DNA from: Pseudisothecium myosuroides
Lineage: Eukaryota; Streptophyta; Bryopsida; Hypnales; Lembophyllaceae
Reading direction: 5' to 3'
NCBI GenBank assembly: GCA_951799445.1
Contig: OX637289.1
Span: forward strand, 372,001-436,000
DNA: 64,000 nt
Shown: piece after piece, positions 55,076 to 64,000 of the stretch
Numbering within the stretch: the first letter of the stretch is position 1
How the letters are laid out: each line of letters starts with the position of its first letter
Translations under genes and position numbers: made by a program
Notes under the pieces: generated by a model
The model's input: the letters and a program-made list of their open reading frames with translations, nothing else
What the model was told of the DNA's origin: nothing
Database searches by the model: none

Positions 55076-58000
55076 ATGTTTCAAAATATTAGTGAACATG
55101 ACTTGAAAAAGGCATTACAAAAGAAACAAAGAAAGGATAGGGCTGATAAGTGGTCTAATCGTCGGATTATATCTTCCTATAAGAACCCAGTGTTTGCCCC
55201 AACACCGGCAAGACCACCTTCACCCCAAGATCCTAATTTGGACAATTTAAACATAGAACAAACTTTAAATTCACCTTTAGGAACTTATGCAAGAAAACAA
55301 GTAGATAATAATTTAGGCGAAGAATCAGTTGACATTATAAACCCCATTGTAGCAAATATTGTTGATAACCTTCTAGACCAAGAAGATAGGAATTTTCAAG
55401 AAATTCCTTATTCAACTTTTGAACGAGGACAATCTTCAAATTCTCCTACATTACATTCAACTCCTACAGAGTACTTGTTTTCAAGACCTAGGAACCTTAC
55501 TTTAGAACCTCTATTTACTAGTCCAGTTGCAGAATATTTACACAAATCTGGAGGTGAAGAGAGTCCCAGTGTACGAGAACGCTTGCAAAAGCTCCTGTAC
55601 AATGTGAATGAAAATTTTAATCCTATAACTTCTGAGTCAGAGCATTCTGATACACCTTCTCATTTTGAAATTTCTTCAGGTCAATTTTTACCACCATTTG
55701 AAGAAGAGAATAATAATCAAAATGGTTTGAGTACCTCAGAAGAGCGTTCTAATTCATCTTCATTAAATTTGACTTCCTCAAGTGATAATTCGAGTATTAG
55801 TTCACCATCTAGTGAGAATATCTCTGATATAAACATGGCGCAACCAAGACCTTTGAGTTTGGTTCCATTGCCACAATACTCGGGTCATCCAGGATCTGAT
55901 CCGGATTATCATGTCAATAGATTTTTGATGACATGTCAAGCAAACCTCATACCTCAGGCAAATTATTTGATAACCTTTCCTGCCACTTTAATGGGTGCTG
56001 CTCAGGAATGGCACCAAACACATGGACCTTATGCGACATGGGACGCATTGAAAGATGCCTTCCTGACCAGATTCCGCCCATTAGCTTTTATAGAAAATAT
56101 TCAAGACCGTTTGCGGAACTTGAGAATGGGACCTAGAGAAACCGTGGATTCCTATTATGGAAGAATGGAATATCTATTGAGACGTTGGCGAAATCATGGT
56201 ATGCCAGATGCTTACCTTACTAGTTTGTTTATAGGAGGATTACACCCTATTGAGTTCAAAATAGCTATGAGAGAAAAGAATCCTGCCGATTTAGCAGAAG
56301 CCCTACAAAATGCCAAAAGATATGAAGAAGCCAGAATTGGTGAAGTGGATTTGTCTTTGGCAGATCTTACACCTTATCCTACAACATCTCTAGAACCTTC
56401 CTATGTTCAAAATCCTATGTATCCAGCAGTTCAAGAACCAAATTATATAAAACCAGAAATACATAAACCAAAACAAAATTTAGATTCCAAAACTGGATTA
56501 GAAAATCAATTGAATAAATTGATTGAAGGAATGGCTGACTTAAGAGTCCAAGTGACCAATGCTCCAAATAAAAGAAATAAGCCTACTAATGTGCGAACTA
56601 ATGTTTGGTGTTCTAATTGTAAAGGGCATGGGCATTTGTCTTCAGAATGTTCATCACCTTTGATAGAAAATATGGCACAAAGCCCTATTTGTGGTTTTTG
56701 CGGTGGTAAACATTTTACAGACAAATGTTGGAATTTAAAAGCTGTTAGACAGGATATGGCAGCAGTTAAGCAAGTCATGCAAGTTGAAAACAATAGGCCA
56801 TGGGTTAATAAGTCTAACTTTAGTAAACGACCATTCACTAGACCAAATGAAGGACCTCCATATAATCCTAATCCTACCAAACAACAAAGTTGGAATAATA
56901 ATAATAATTACAATAATAACCAATCTTCACCCCAATTTGGCTCATCTAGACCAGAAGGGTCTGTTATCTATTATAGATGTGGTGAACCAGGCCACTATTC
57001 TCGAGAATGTCCTAATCCTAAAAAACAAGTTGGTTATGTTCCTTGGTGTGGGCGTTGTAGACAACGAGGTCATGTTGCAGAAGAATGTAATGCCCCACTT
57101 AGGAACTTTCCTCCTTCTGAAAGAGATTATCCTCAGAAAAACCAAGTCCAATTTAAGGACCAAGATAACTCTAGACCCTCAAATCATGTTTTCCACATTT
57201 TACATAGGAATGAACCCTTGCCAGCGAAGGTTTATGTAACTACTAGGGGAATGAAAACAAAACAAGACATTAAAAATAATGAATCCCAAGACTATTCAAG
57301 AAACAAAATAGTTCGACCATATTGGTCAAAAGAAGAAATATCTTCTGAACTAGATAAAGAAAAAGAGATTGCTAATCACATACCAGAATCTGAACACATA
57401 ACATTTTCAGAAAAAGAAATTACTTTAAAAGAAAGACAAGAAAGAGCCCTTAAGGCAGCTCTTAACCAAGAAAACCAGAACAAACCTCAACAAGTAATTC
57501 TACCACAAAAGGTATTACCTACAATCTCTTCAACTTTACCTAGTTTCTACCAACCTCCTTTTAAAAGGAATAAGTCCAAAAGTCATGAAAATGACTTAAT
57601 CAAACGAAAAGCAACACGTACAATGAAATTAGAAATGGGTATGCAGCCCTACAATGTGTTGGACAACTTAGACAGAATACAACCCCTTATTTCTATGAAA
57701 CAACTTTTGGCAATTTCACCCAAATGTAGGAGTGACCTTATTACTTCCCTAATAAGAAAAAGGGTTAAGTCAAACCAAATACATGAGATTTCAATAGATC
57801 CCGGGGCCCCAACAGTAGAAGTAATGATTGATGGATCATTAATCCACGGAGTCCAAATCGATAGTGGATCTAGTGTTAATCTCATGAACTTCGAAACCAT
57901 GGAAGAACTGGGATTAACTACTATGACACCAACACCTATCATTCTACGAATGGCGGACCAAAGTAGAGTCAAACCTCTTGGAATGTTGAATCAAATTACC

Positions 58001-59020
58001 ACCACTATAGGAGGGATCGATTATAAGGTAGACTATATAGTTTTCAAATTGGTGAACTCTATATCTTCTTATCCTATCCTATTAGGCAGACCTTGGCTGT
58101 TTTCAGCCAAAGCAAAAGATGATTGGGGTAAGGGAACCTTGACTATAGGAAAAGGCAAAAACCAAATTGTCTTTCCCCTTTATCCAACTCCTTATCATGG
58201 AGAAACCCAAGAGGAAGATTCTAATCAAACTTCTGCACTTTCTTCTGACATGGAGGAAGAAAGTGATGACGAGCAACCAACACAAAAAGTACATAAAGAA
58301 TTGACATATAAATGTGTTGGGTTGGGAGAATATTTTACTCTCATGAATAATATCGATGACTCGGATGATGCCATTCTGGCATGGGAAAATTCTGAGGTCT
58401 TAAATGTTAGTGTTGAAGAAAGCTCCGAGCTTGAACCTAAACAACCATCAGATATTGAAGAAACGGAGAATTTATTTGCCCATAAAGATCCAGCACCTTT
58501 GCAAAAAGAATCTTTGAAAACTCCTTTGCAACAAATGAATTTAGGAACAAAGGAAGACCCTAAACCTATTAGAGTCTATTCCAAAATGACGAAGATAGAG
58601 TTTAAATATTGGCATAACTTCTTCAAAAGACATAGCAAAGCTTTTGCTTGGAGTTATGCCGATCTTAAAGGAGTTCCTCCTGAAATATGCCAACACAATA
58701 TTGTATTAGAAGAAAATGCAAAACCTGTTAGGCAAAGACAATACCGAATGAATCCAAAATATTCATTAATGGTAAAAGAGGAAATTGACAAGCTGTTAGA
58801 ATGCGGATTCATTTTTTCCGTACCTTACAGTGAATGGGTCTCACCTATTGTGATAGTACCCAAGAAGAATGGCAAGTTGAGAATTTGCCAAGACTACCGC
58901 AAATTAAATAGTGTCACCAAGAAAGACCACTTCCCTTTACCATTTATCGATACCCTTTTAGACGGTGTTGCCGGACATGAATGTTATTCTTTTTTAGATG
59001 GATTCTCTGGTTATAACTAG
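55076..59020 (+). CDS. Gag-protease-RT (N-terminal part of the polyprotein), ended by a TAG in RT
   Basis: A 1314-codon ORF from ATG. The N-terminal 250 residues are Ser/Asn-rich. The gag core lies at about 253-420 (TLMGAAQEWHQ, LKDAFLTRFRP, ETVDSYYGRMEYLLRRW). Four zinc-knuckle-like motifs lie at about 511, 539, 632 and 657. The third has Tyr in place of the first Cys. The aspartic protease has DSGSS at about 927 and a later ILLGRPWL. RT starts at about 1215 with VPKKNGKLRICQDYRKLN and FLDGFSGYN, then a TAG at 59018-59020. The same frame continues on the other side, where Gln (CAG) is expected. The stop fits a C-to-T change and would cut RT before its catalytic aspartates. Confidence 0.93.
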   Translation: MFQNISEHDLKKALQKKQRKDRADKWSNRRIISSYKNPVFAPTPARPPSPQDPNLDNLNIEQTLNSPLGTYARKQVDNNLGEESVDIINPIVANIVDNLLDQEDRNFQEIPYSTFERGQSSNSPTLHSTPTEYLFSRPRNLTLEPLFTSPVAEYLHKSGGEESPSVRERLQKLLYNVNENFNPITSESEHSDTPSHFEISSGQFLPPFEEENNNQNGLSTSEERSNSSSLNLTSSSDNSSISSPSSENISDINMAQPRPLSLVPLPQYSGHPGSDPDYHVNRFLMTCQANLIPQANYLITFPATLMGAAQEWHQTHGPYATWDALKDAFLTRFRPLAFIENIQDRLRNLRMGPRETVDSYYGRMEYLLRRWRNHGMPDAYLTSLFIGGLHPIEFKIAMREKNPADLAEALQNAKRYEEARIGEVDLSLADLTPYPTTSLEPSYVQNPMYPAVQEPNYIKPEIHKPKQNLDSKTGLENQLNKLIEGMADLRVQVTNAPNKRNKPTNVRTNVWCSNCKGHGHLSSECSSPLIENMAQSPICGFCGGKHFTDKCWNLKAVRQDMAAVKQVMQVENNRPWVNKSNFSKRPFTRPNEGPPYNPNPTKQQSWNNNNNYNNNQSSPQFGSSRPEGSVIYYRCGEPGHYSRECPNPKKQVGYVPWCGRCRQRGHVAEECNAPLRNFPPSERDYPQKNQVQFKDQDNSRPSNHVFHILHRNEPLPAKVYVTTRGMKTKQDIKNNESQDYSRNKIVRPYWSKEEISSELDKEKEIANHIPESEHITFSEKEITLKERQERALKAALNQENQNKPQQVILPQKVLPTISSTLPSFYQPPFKRNKSKSHENDLIKRKATRTMKLEMGMQPYNVLDNLDRIQPLISMKQLLAISPKCRSDLITSLIRKRVKSNQIHEISIDPGAPTVEVMIDGSLIHGVQIDSGSSVNLMNFETMEELGLTTMTPTPIILRMADQSRVKPLGMLNQITTTIGGIDYKVDYIVFKLVNSISSYPILLGRPWLFSAKAKDDWGKGTLTIGKGKNQIVFPLYPTPYHGETQEEDSNQTSALSSDMEEESDDEQPTQKVHKELTYKCVGLGEYFTLMNNIDDSDDAILAWENSEVLNVSVEESSELEPKQPSDIEETENLFAHKDPAPLQKESLKTPLQQMNLGTKEDPKPIRVYSKMTKIEFKYWHNFFKRHSKAFAWSYADLKGVPPEICQHNIVLEENAKPVRQRQYRMNPKYSLMVKEEIDKLLECGFIFSVPYSEWVSPIVIVPKKNGKLRICQDYRKLNSVTKKDHFPLPFIDTLLDGVAGHECYSFLDGFSGYN

Positions 59021-61306
59021 ATCCAAATCGCAGAAATGTATAGGTTATTAACGGCCTTTACAACTGATTGGGGAATTTTTGCTTATACAGTTATGCCTTT
59101 TGGGCTATGTAACGCCCCTGCTACTTTTCAGAGGTTAATGACCATAGCCTTTCAAGAATATCTCAGAAAATTCATCGAAATATTCCTAGATGACTTTTGT
59201 GTGTTTAGCACAAAAGCCAATCATGCAGGATGCTTAGAAAAGTGTTTCGAACAATGTGAGAAGTTTGGCATTTCGATTAATGCAGCCAAATCCCAATTTG
59301 CTGTACCTTATGGCAAATTAGTGGAACACATTGTTTCTAACCAGGGCATTGCTACAGATCCTGATAAGGTAGCAATTATTAGTGAATTACCCCAACCTAA
59401 CACCATAACGGAAGTTAGGGCCTTTTTGGGACATGTTGGATACTATAGAAGATATATTCATAAGTATGCCAACGTTGCCTTACCTTTAACTGCGTTAACT
59501 AAAAAGACTGATAGTACACATGTATGGACCGAGGCCTGTACAGAAGCCTTTAATACCTTAAAACAAAAACTTATAACAGCCCCTGTCTTAATTCCACCAG
59601 ATTGGAATAAAGACTTCGAAGTTTATGTTGATGCTTCCAATGTTGCAATTGGAAGTGTCTTAAGCCAAAAAAATGAAAAAGGTCATGATAGACCTATTTA
59701 TTTTGCAAGCCGCCAATTGGCCGCTGCAGAAAAGAATTATACTGTAACAGAACGAGAAGCGTTAGGGATGATATTCTCAGTCCAAAAGTTCCGACACTAT
59801 TTGTTGGGATACAAATTTGTTTTCCATGTAGATCATGATGCCTTGAAATACATGATAAACAAACCCCAACTTAGTGGACGGATCGCTAGATGGGTGTTAT
59901 TACTCCAGGAATTCAATTTTACAATCCAAGTAAGACCTGGAAAGAGTCATGCGAATGCAGACCATCTATCTCGAATTAATCCAGAAGTTGGATTAGAACC
60001 TATTGACGATAGTTTCCCAGATGCCAACTTATTCCAAGTAGATGTCATTCCAACAGAATATGCAGATATCATCTATTACCTTTCCACTGGACAAATTCCT
60101 GCGGAATATACAGAAAAGCAAAAAAAACGATTAGTTTATAGAGCAATACCTTACACACTAATCGAAAACGTTCTCTACAAAAAGGGTAGAGATGAAGTGT
60201 TAAGACGTTGTATAAATCCAAGTGAAGTACCCATAATCCTAGAAGGATGCCACAGCGATGTCTGTGGAGGGCACTTTGCTGGGTTAGTCACTGCCCAAAA
60301 AGCGCTACAATCTGGCTATTGGTGGCCAACCATGTTTGCAGATGCTGCTAAATATACAAAGAAGTGTGATCCTTGTCAGAGAACAGGCAAACCCACACCT
60401 TCTACTTCTATGCCATTAACACCTATCTTGGCCCAAATACCTTTTGAGAAATGGGGTATTGACTTTGTAGGCCCAATCAAACCCCCAAGTCGAAATGGTA
60501 GGAAACAATATATTCTAGTCGCCACAGACTATGTCACTAAATGGGCAGAAGCTTCTGCCACTAAAACGGATGATGCCAAAACTGTTGCCAAATTCCTATA
60601 TGAAAATATCATCACACGGTTTGGCTGTCCAAAAGAGCTTGTGAGTGATAGAGGCACTCACTTTCTGAATGATACCATTGCTCAACTAACTGAAAAATAT
60701 TTGATCAAACATAGAAAAACAAGTCCTTATCACCCAAGAGCAAATGGTCAGACAGAAAAGACTAACGGAATACTTTGTAAAATCATTACCAAAACAGTCC
60801 AAGGCTCTAACACAGATTGGGACGCCCGAGTCTTAGATGCCTTATGGGCTTATAGGTGTGCGTACAAGGTAACTACCAAATGTACGCCTTTTCAACTAGT
60901 TTATGGCCAAGAGGCCATTTTGCCAATTGAACTAGAAATCCAATCCTTACGGATTGCAATTGAGCATAAATTAGGAGAAGAAGACTCCCTGAAAGAACGT
61001 TATTCAATGTTAGAAAAATTAGACGAGACTAGGCGTCAAGCCTACTTAAATATGCTAGTAATTCAAAATCGCAGGAAAAGTTATTATGATAGCAAACTCA
61101 AACCCAAAGAGTTGCATCCTAATGACTTAGTCCTTCTATTTGACAGTAGATTTCAAAAATTTCCAGGCAAATTCAAAATGCGCTGGTTCGGACCATACAA
61201 AATCTTGAATGTATATCCCAATGGGTCTGTAGAATTACAAGATTTTGCAGGGGTAATACATTCTACAAGATATAATGGCTATCGCCTAAAACCTTACATA
61301 ACTTGA
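59021..61306 (+). CDS. RT-RNase H-integrase (C-terminal part of the polyprotein)
   Basis: This continues the gag-pol frame after the TAG; the first ATG is at 59036. RT has MPFGLCNAPATFQ and the catalytic FLDD box (about 51 residues in, with Phe where Tyr is usual). RNase H begins around FEVYVDASNVAIGSVLSQ (about 195). The integrase HHCC zinc site follows (HSDVCGGHF ... CDPCQRTGK, about 405-445). The catalytic core has Asp in WGIDFVGP, Asp in VSDRGTHF and, exactly 35 residues later, Glu in ANGQTEKTNG: the DD35E pattern. The C-terminus (MRWFGPYKI, SVELQDF) lacks a chromodomain. All visible catalytic residues are present, so the upstream stop is the only defect seen. Confidence 0.93.
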   Translation: MQIAEMYRLLTAFTTDWGIFAYTVMPFGLCNAPATFQRLMTIAFQEYLRKFIEIFLDDFCVFSTKANHAGCLEKCFEQCEKFGISINAAKSQFAVPYGKLVEHIVSNQGIATDPDKVAIISELPQPNTITEVRAFLGHVGYYRRYIHKYANVALPLTALTKKTDSTHVWTEACTEAFNTLKQKLITAPVLIPPDWNKDFEVYVDASNVAIGSVLSQKNEKGHDRPIYFASRQLAAAEKNYTVTEREALGMIFSVQKFRHYLLGYKFVFHVDHDALKYMINKPQLSGRIARWVLLLQEFNFTIQVRPGKSHANADHLSRINPEVGLEPIDDSFPDANLFQVDVIPTEYADIIYYLSTGQIPAEYTEKQKKRLVYRAIPYTLIENVLYKKGRDEVLRRCINPSEVPIILEGCHSDVCGGHFAGLVTAQKALQSGYWWPTMFADAAKYTKKCDPCQRTGKPTPSTSMPLTPILAQIPFEKWGIDFVGPIKPPSRNGRKQYILVATDYVTKWAEASATKTDDAKTVAKFLYENIITRFGCPKELVSDRGTHFLNDTIAQLTEKYLIKHRKTSPYHPRANGQTEKTNGILCKIITKTVQGSNTDWDARVLDALWAYRCAYKVTTKCTPFQLVYGQEAILPIELEIQSLRIAIEHKLGEEDSLKERYSMLEKLDETRRQAYLNMLVIQNRRKSYYDSKLKPKELHPNDLVLLFDSRFQKFPGKFKMRWFGPYKILNVYPNGSVELQDFAGVIHSTRYNGYRLKPYIT

Positions 61307-62747
61307 GGACAAGTTATGGTTTAAGTAGAGGGCAGGCTAAAAATGTGTATAAATTTTCAAAATTAAAATAATAAAACAATAAAAATTTAAAAATTAAAAA
61401 AAAAAAAAAAAAAAAAAAAATATCAGCACATTTGTAATAGATTTCAAAACTGCCTAAGTAATTGTTATACTGAATAAAAGATATAGAAGAGAAATATCTC
61501 TGAATAGAAATGGTTACAGATAATGGAAATTGCACTAACGGTTAGTTTGTCTCAAATTTTTGAAATTTGTAGAATGCATTGCTGATAAACAAGTGCATCT
61601 CATTAGCAAACAACATACAGGTATTATTAGTGTAAAAGAATAATTTAACTATTTCAAGTTGGATAATGAATAAGTTATAAGAATAATGCCAATAAGGAGA
61701 AAAAATAAGAGAGAACATGATAAAGAAATCGGAGAGACCTCTTAAATAACTCTCATTTTTAAAATATTAGTTGGAGAGAAGAACAATTAGTTACTTTCCC
61801 TCATTTTCTTTTTATTCTTGAAGTTAACGTGAAAAATTAAGAAACCTGTAGTTATCTTGAAAAATTGTCTTGAGAGAAAATGAGCAAAACAGTGAGTAAT
61901 TGAGTGTGAGGCTTTCAGAAAAATAAAGAAAAAAAAAAAAATCAAAGTTGAAAAGAAGAAAAACATGATAAAATAGGATAAGAACAAGATAAAAGTAATA
62001 GTGTACCAACCTTCGGTTTATTTCCTTTCTTCTAGTACTTCAAATTGCTGAAACATGATAATAACTTGATGAGTGAAAGAAGTAAAAAATAAAAAAATAA
62101 AAAATTTTGACCTTGGTCCAAATTAAAGAATGAAATAAAGCAAGTTGAAAGAAAATGAGTGTAAAAGAAAGAGTGATTGCCCGAGAGTTTGAATGGAAAA
62201 ATTATATATAAGGTAAGAGTGATTCTCGGAAGTAGTAAGGTGGACTGACATATTAGTAAGAAAAAGGAAGAAAAATATATATGTGAAAAATGAGCAAGAG
62301 AGAAAAAGAGCGCAAAATTAGGATTGAGTGCTGCTAGTTTTCCAATTGTGAGAATTTGAAGCCTAGAAAGGAAGAAAGAAGATAGACAGCAGAATTGGAG
62401 GAATTAAAGAAAATCAAAATCTCAATTAAGTCCAGTCTGAGTCTTGTATTCTCCTTCTCAGTTAGAGTCAAACCTTAAATCTCGAATTAGGTTGTCTAAA
62501 AAGAAAGAACAATTAGGCAACGCCCTTTTCAAGAATCTATCTATTTTGAACTCTAGAGTCAATTTTAGTCGTTAAAAATCTGTTGTTGTCCAGAATATAA
62601 TATAATGGTAGATAATTAATTAAAAAAAAAAAAAAAACAACAACAACTTAGTAGTCCCATATCTTAGTATTTGAGTGTCTACTTGTTAAATGAGTTGGTC
62701 AAAATTTTTATAGTGTCTAATTGTGAAAAAAAAAAAACTTTGAAAAG
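61307..62747 (+). other. AT-rich region between integrase and the accessory ORF
   Basis: No ORF of interest. A long A-run lies at 61390-61421, with purine-rich (GAGAGAA, AAAGAAAA) stretches throughout. It could serve as a leader for a spliced or separate transcript of the downstream ORF. Confidence 0.5.
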
Positions 62748-64000
62748 ATGGAAAGAGGATTACCTATTCAAGCAACACCGCGTGGTATATTTCCTGTAGA
62801 GTTTTTGAGAGGATTTTCAGAATTGCAAAGAGACTTGTTCAAAAAAGCTGGTATTTGGGAGTTCTTACATTATAGTTGGAAGCCGATTAACAAAAAGTTG
62901 GTTAGAGAATTAATATATATGAGTGATTATGGGAGAAATAAAGAAATTGATATTGAAAATAGAAATTTATGTCTTTCTCCTGAGGAAATAGCAAAGATGT
63001 TGCATATGACCTCGGGAGGAATAAGATCTTGTGTATCTTGTCCTTTGACTTTGAAAGGGAAAACCGCGTTATTTGGAACCAATTATAGGGAGGCTTATGT
63101 TGAGAATGGTTTTGATTTGGCTTATATGATTGAAGAAGAAATGGCCTTATTCTTTGTATTTATAAATCAACATATTTTTGGAGCGTCAAATTTTACGATT
63201 ATGGATACAGAGTCTTTCTATATTGTATATATGGCATATATGGGCGAGAAAGTTGATTGGCCCTATCTAGCTTATCAAACTATGATAAAAGAGCTTCAAG
63301 CAAAGAAAAATGACAATACATTATATTTGGAGTCTGCTTACCTATTATCGGCTTTGTGTGAGCAGGTTATTACAGAGATGGATGTTTTCCCATACATTGG
63401 AGATGAGGAGCTGATTGTGAGTATTGATCCTGCCCAGTCCCATTATAGTCATCATGATGTGGAAGGAGTTACATTATCAGAGTCGTATTATTCTTCTATA
63501 CCCCCTGTTGAGAGTAATTTAACTTTAATTGAAGAGTTGAGAAAGGAGATTGAGACTTATAAAGAAAAAGTGAATCATTTGAGTTTGGAAGTTCATATTT
63601 TTAAAAATAAAGCAACCAAAGCACAAGAAAAGGTTAAAGTACTAGAATCTTTAAATAAAGAGTATAAAAATCATTTTAAGGAAAGACTAAAGGCAAAAGT
63701 TGATGAGTGTAATCTTTGGAGAGAAAAGTTTAACGAGATGCAAGGGGTCAGAAATGACATCGATGAAGCCTATACGAGAGCTTTAAGTCAAGTAGATTTC
63801 CTAGTGGAAGATAATGAGAGGCTGCAAGGTAAATTGAAGAAGAATGAAGAGTTAATAATTCCGAGTGTACCAGTTCCAGTATCCACTGTATGGACCCAAA
63901 CAGAAGAAGAAGTTAGATGTGAGAATTCTACCATATCAAAGTTACATGAGAGTATGTGGAGTTTTCAAAGAGAGTCATCACCTACCTTTTCTTTATACAG
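62748..64000 (+). CDS. Accessory ORF downstream of integrase, partial (runs off the window end)
   Basis: An ATG at 62748 opens a frame that stays open for 417 codons to the window edge. The N-terminal half is globular (LFKKAGIWEFLHYSW, KKLVRELIYM, LSPEEIAKMLHMTSGG, then VYMAYMGEKVDWPYLAYQTM). The next part, from about residue 260, is a long coiled coil (IEELRKEIETYKEKVNHL onward to about 375). The layout, a globular domain with a W...(K/R)xL(V/I)REL motif followed by coiled coil, matches the proteins of elements 1 and 2. It also resembles the transposon-associated proteins that accompany plant Ty3 elements. It is not an obvious envelope: no signal peptide or membrane segment is seen. Confidence 0.8.
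   Translation, partial: MERGLPIQATPRGIFPVEFLRGFSELQRDLFKKAGIWEFLHYSWKPINKKLVRELIYMSDYGRNKEIDIENRNLCLSPEEIAKMLHMTSGGIRSCVSCPLTLKGKTALFGTNYREAYVENGFDLAYMIEEEMALFFVFINQHIFGASNFTIMDTESFYIVYMAYMGEKVDWPYLAYQTMIKELQAKKNDNTLYLESAYLLSALCEQVITEMDVFPYIGDEELIVSIDPAQSHYSHHDVEGVTLSESYYSSIPPVESNLTLIEELRKEIETYKEKVNHLSLEVHIFKNKATKAQEKVKVLESLNKEYKNHFKERLKAKVDECNLWREKFNEMQGVRNDIDEAYTRALSQVDFLVEDNERLQGKLKKNEELIIPSVPVPVSTVWTQTEEEVRCENSTISKLHESMWSFQRESSPTFSLY

Larger units (their letters stand above)
51394..64000 (+). mobile_element. Ty3/gypsy LTR retrotransposon, 3' end outside the window
   Basis: The order is 5' LTR (51394-53673), PBS (53677-53694), two small ORFs, gag-protease-RT, RT-RNase H-integrase, and a downstream accessory ORF. 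Integrase following RNase H places it in Ty3/gypsy. There is no chromodomain at the integrase C-terminus. The tRNA-Asp-like PBS, long LTR and extra ORF suggest an Athila/Tat-like lineage, by inference. It inserted into hAT copy B at AGGAC (51389-51393), the predicted 5-bp target duplication. Confidence 0.95.

Noticed and set aside
62748..64000. Envelope-like protein
   Set aside because: No signal peptide, membrane segment or cysteine pattern; the second half is coiled coil, unlike known envelope-like ORFs.

Overview
The window looks like a repeat-rich nuclear segment of a plant (streptophyte). Interstitial TTTAGGG-type telomere motifs, a BED/DUF659/hAT-dimerisation transposase, a Ty3/gypsy element with a tRNA-Asp-like primer site, and many foldback and MITE-like insertions all point that way. 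The species cannot be told from sequence alone. No ordinary housekeeping gene is visible. Nearly everything is mobile DNA, cargo of mobile DNA, or host-type genes broken by insertions.

The dominant structure is a near-perfect inverted duplication. Positions 859-12568 (arm 1) reappear in reverse complement at 39606-51393 (arm 2), separated by about 27 kb. Each arm carries an intact 554-codon kinase-like gene and, convergent to it, an intact hAT transposase. The inner ends of both arms stop at the same base, at a CAGGG terminus typical of hAT transposons, and the flanking DNA differs. I therefore read the arms as two copies of one very large cargo-bearing hAT element in opposite orientation. 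The far terminus is not in the window. GACGG/CCGTC-rich tandem arrays lie beside the terminus and upstream of both genes.

The 27-kb spacer contains: a gene (Y, 12569-17325) cut by the hAT terminus and by a 3.9-kb insertion; an orphan hAT-type promoter (17.6-18.1 kb); a diverged, broken kinase paralogue (18323-23459) whose first exon holds a 3.5-kb insertion with a perfect 5-bp target duplication; a 60-bp tandem array with two MITE copies (24.5-26 kb); GACGG arrays (27.6-28.7 kb); a 94-bp tandem repeat (30.7-31 kb); a two-exon RING-H2/coiled-coil gene with two in-frame TGA codons (32284-35688); two foldback elements (36.2-37.6 kb); and small gene fragments with a TIR insertion (37.9-39 kb).

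At 51394 a Ty3/gypsy retrotransposon begins exactly where arm 2 stops. It has a 2280-bp 5' LTR, a tRNA-Asp-like PBS, two small ORFs, gag-protease-RT, one in-frame TAG in RT, then RT-RNase H-integrase. A further ORF after integrase runs off the window end. That ORF resembles the proteins encoded by the 3.5-3.9-kb insertions in the spacer, so three divergent members of one transposon-associated protein family occur here.

Inferred order of events: the hAT copies were placed, recently given how few differences separate the arms; the gypsy element then inserted into arm 2. The insertions inside gene Y and the kinase pseudogene are older or independent.
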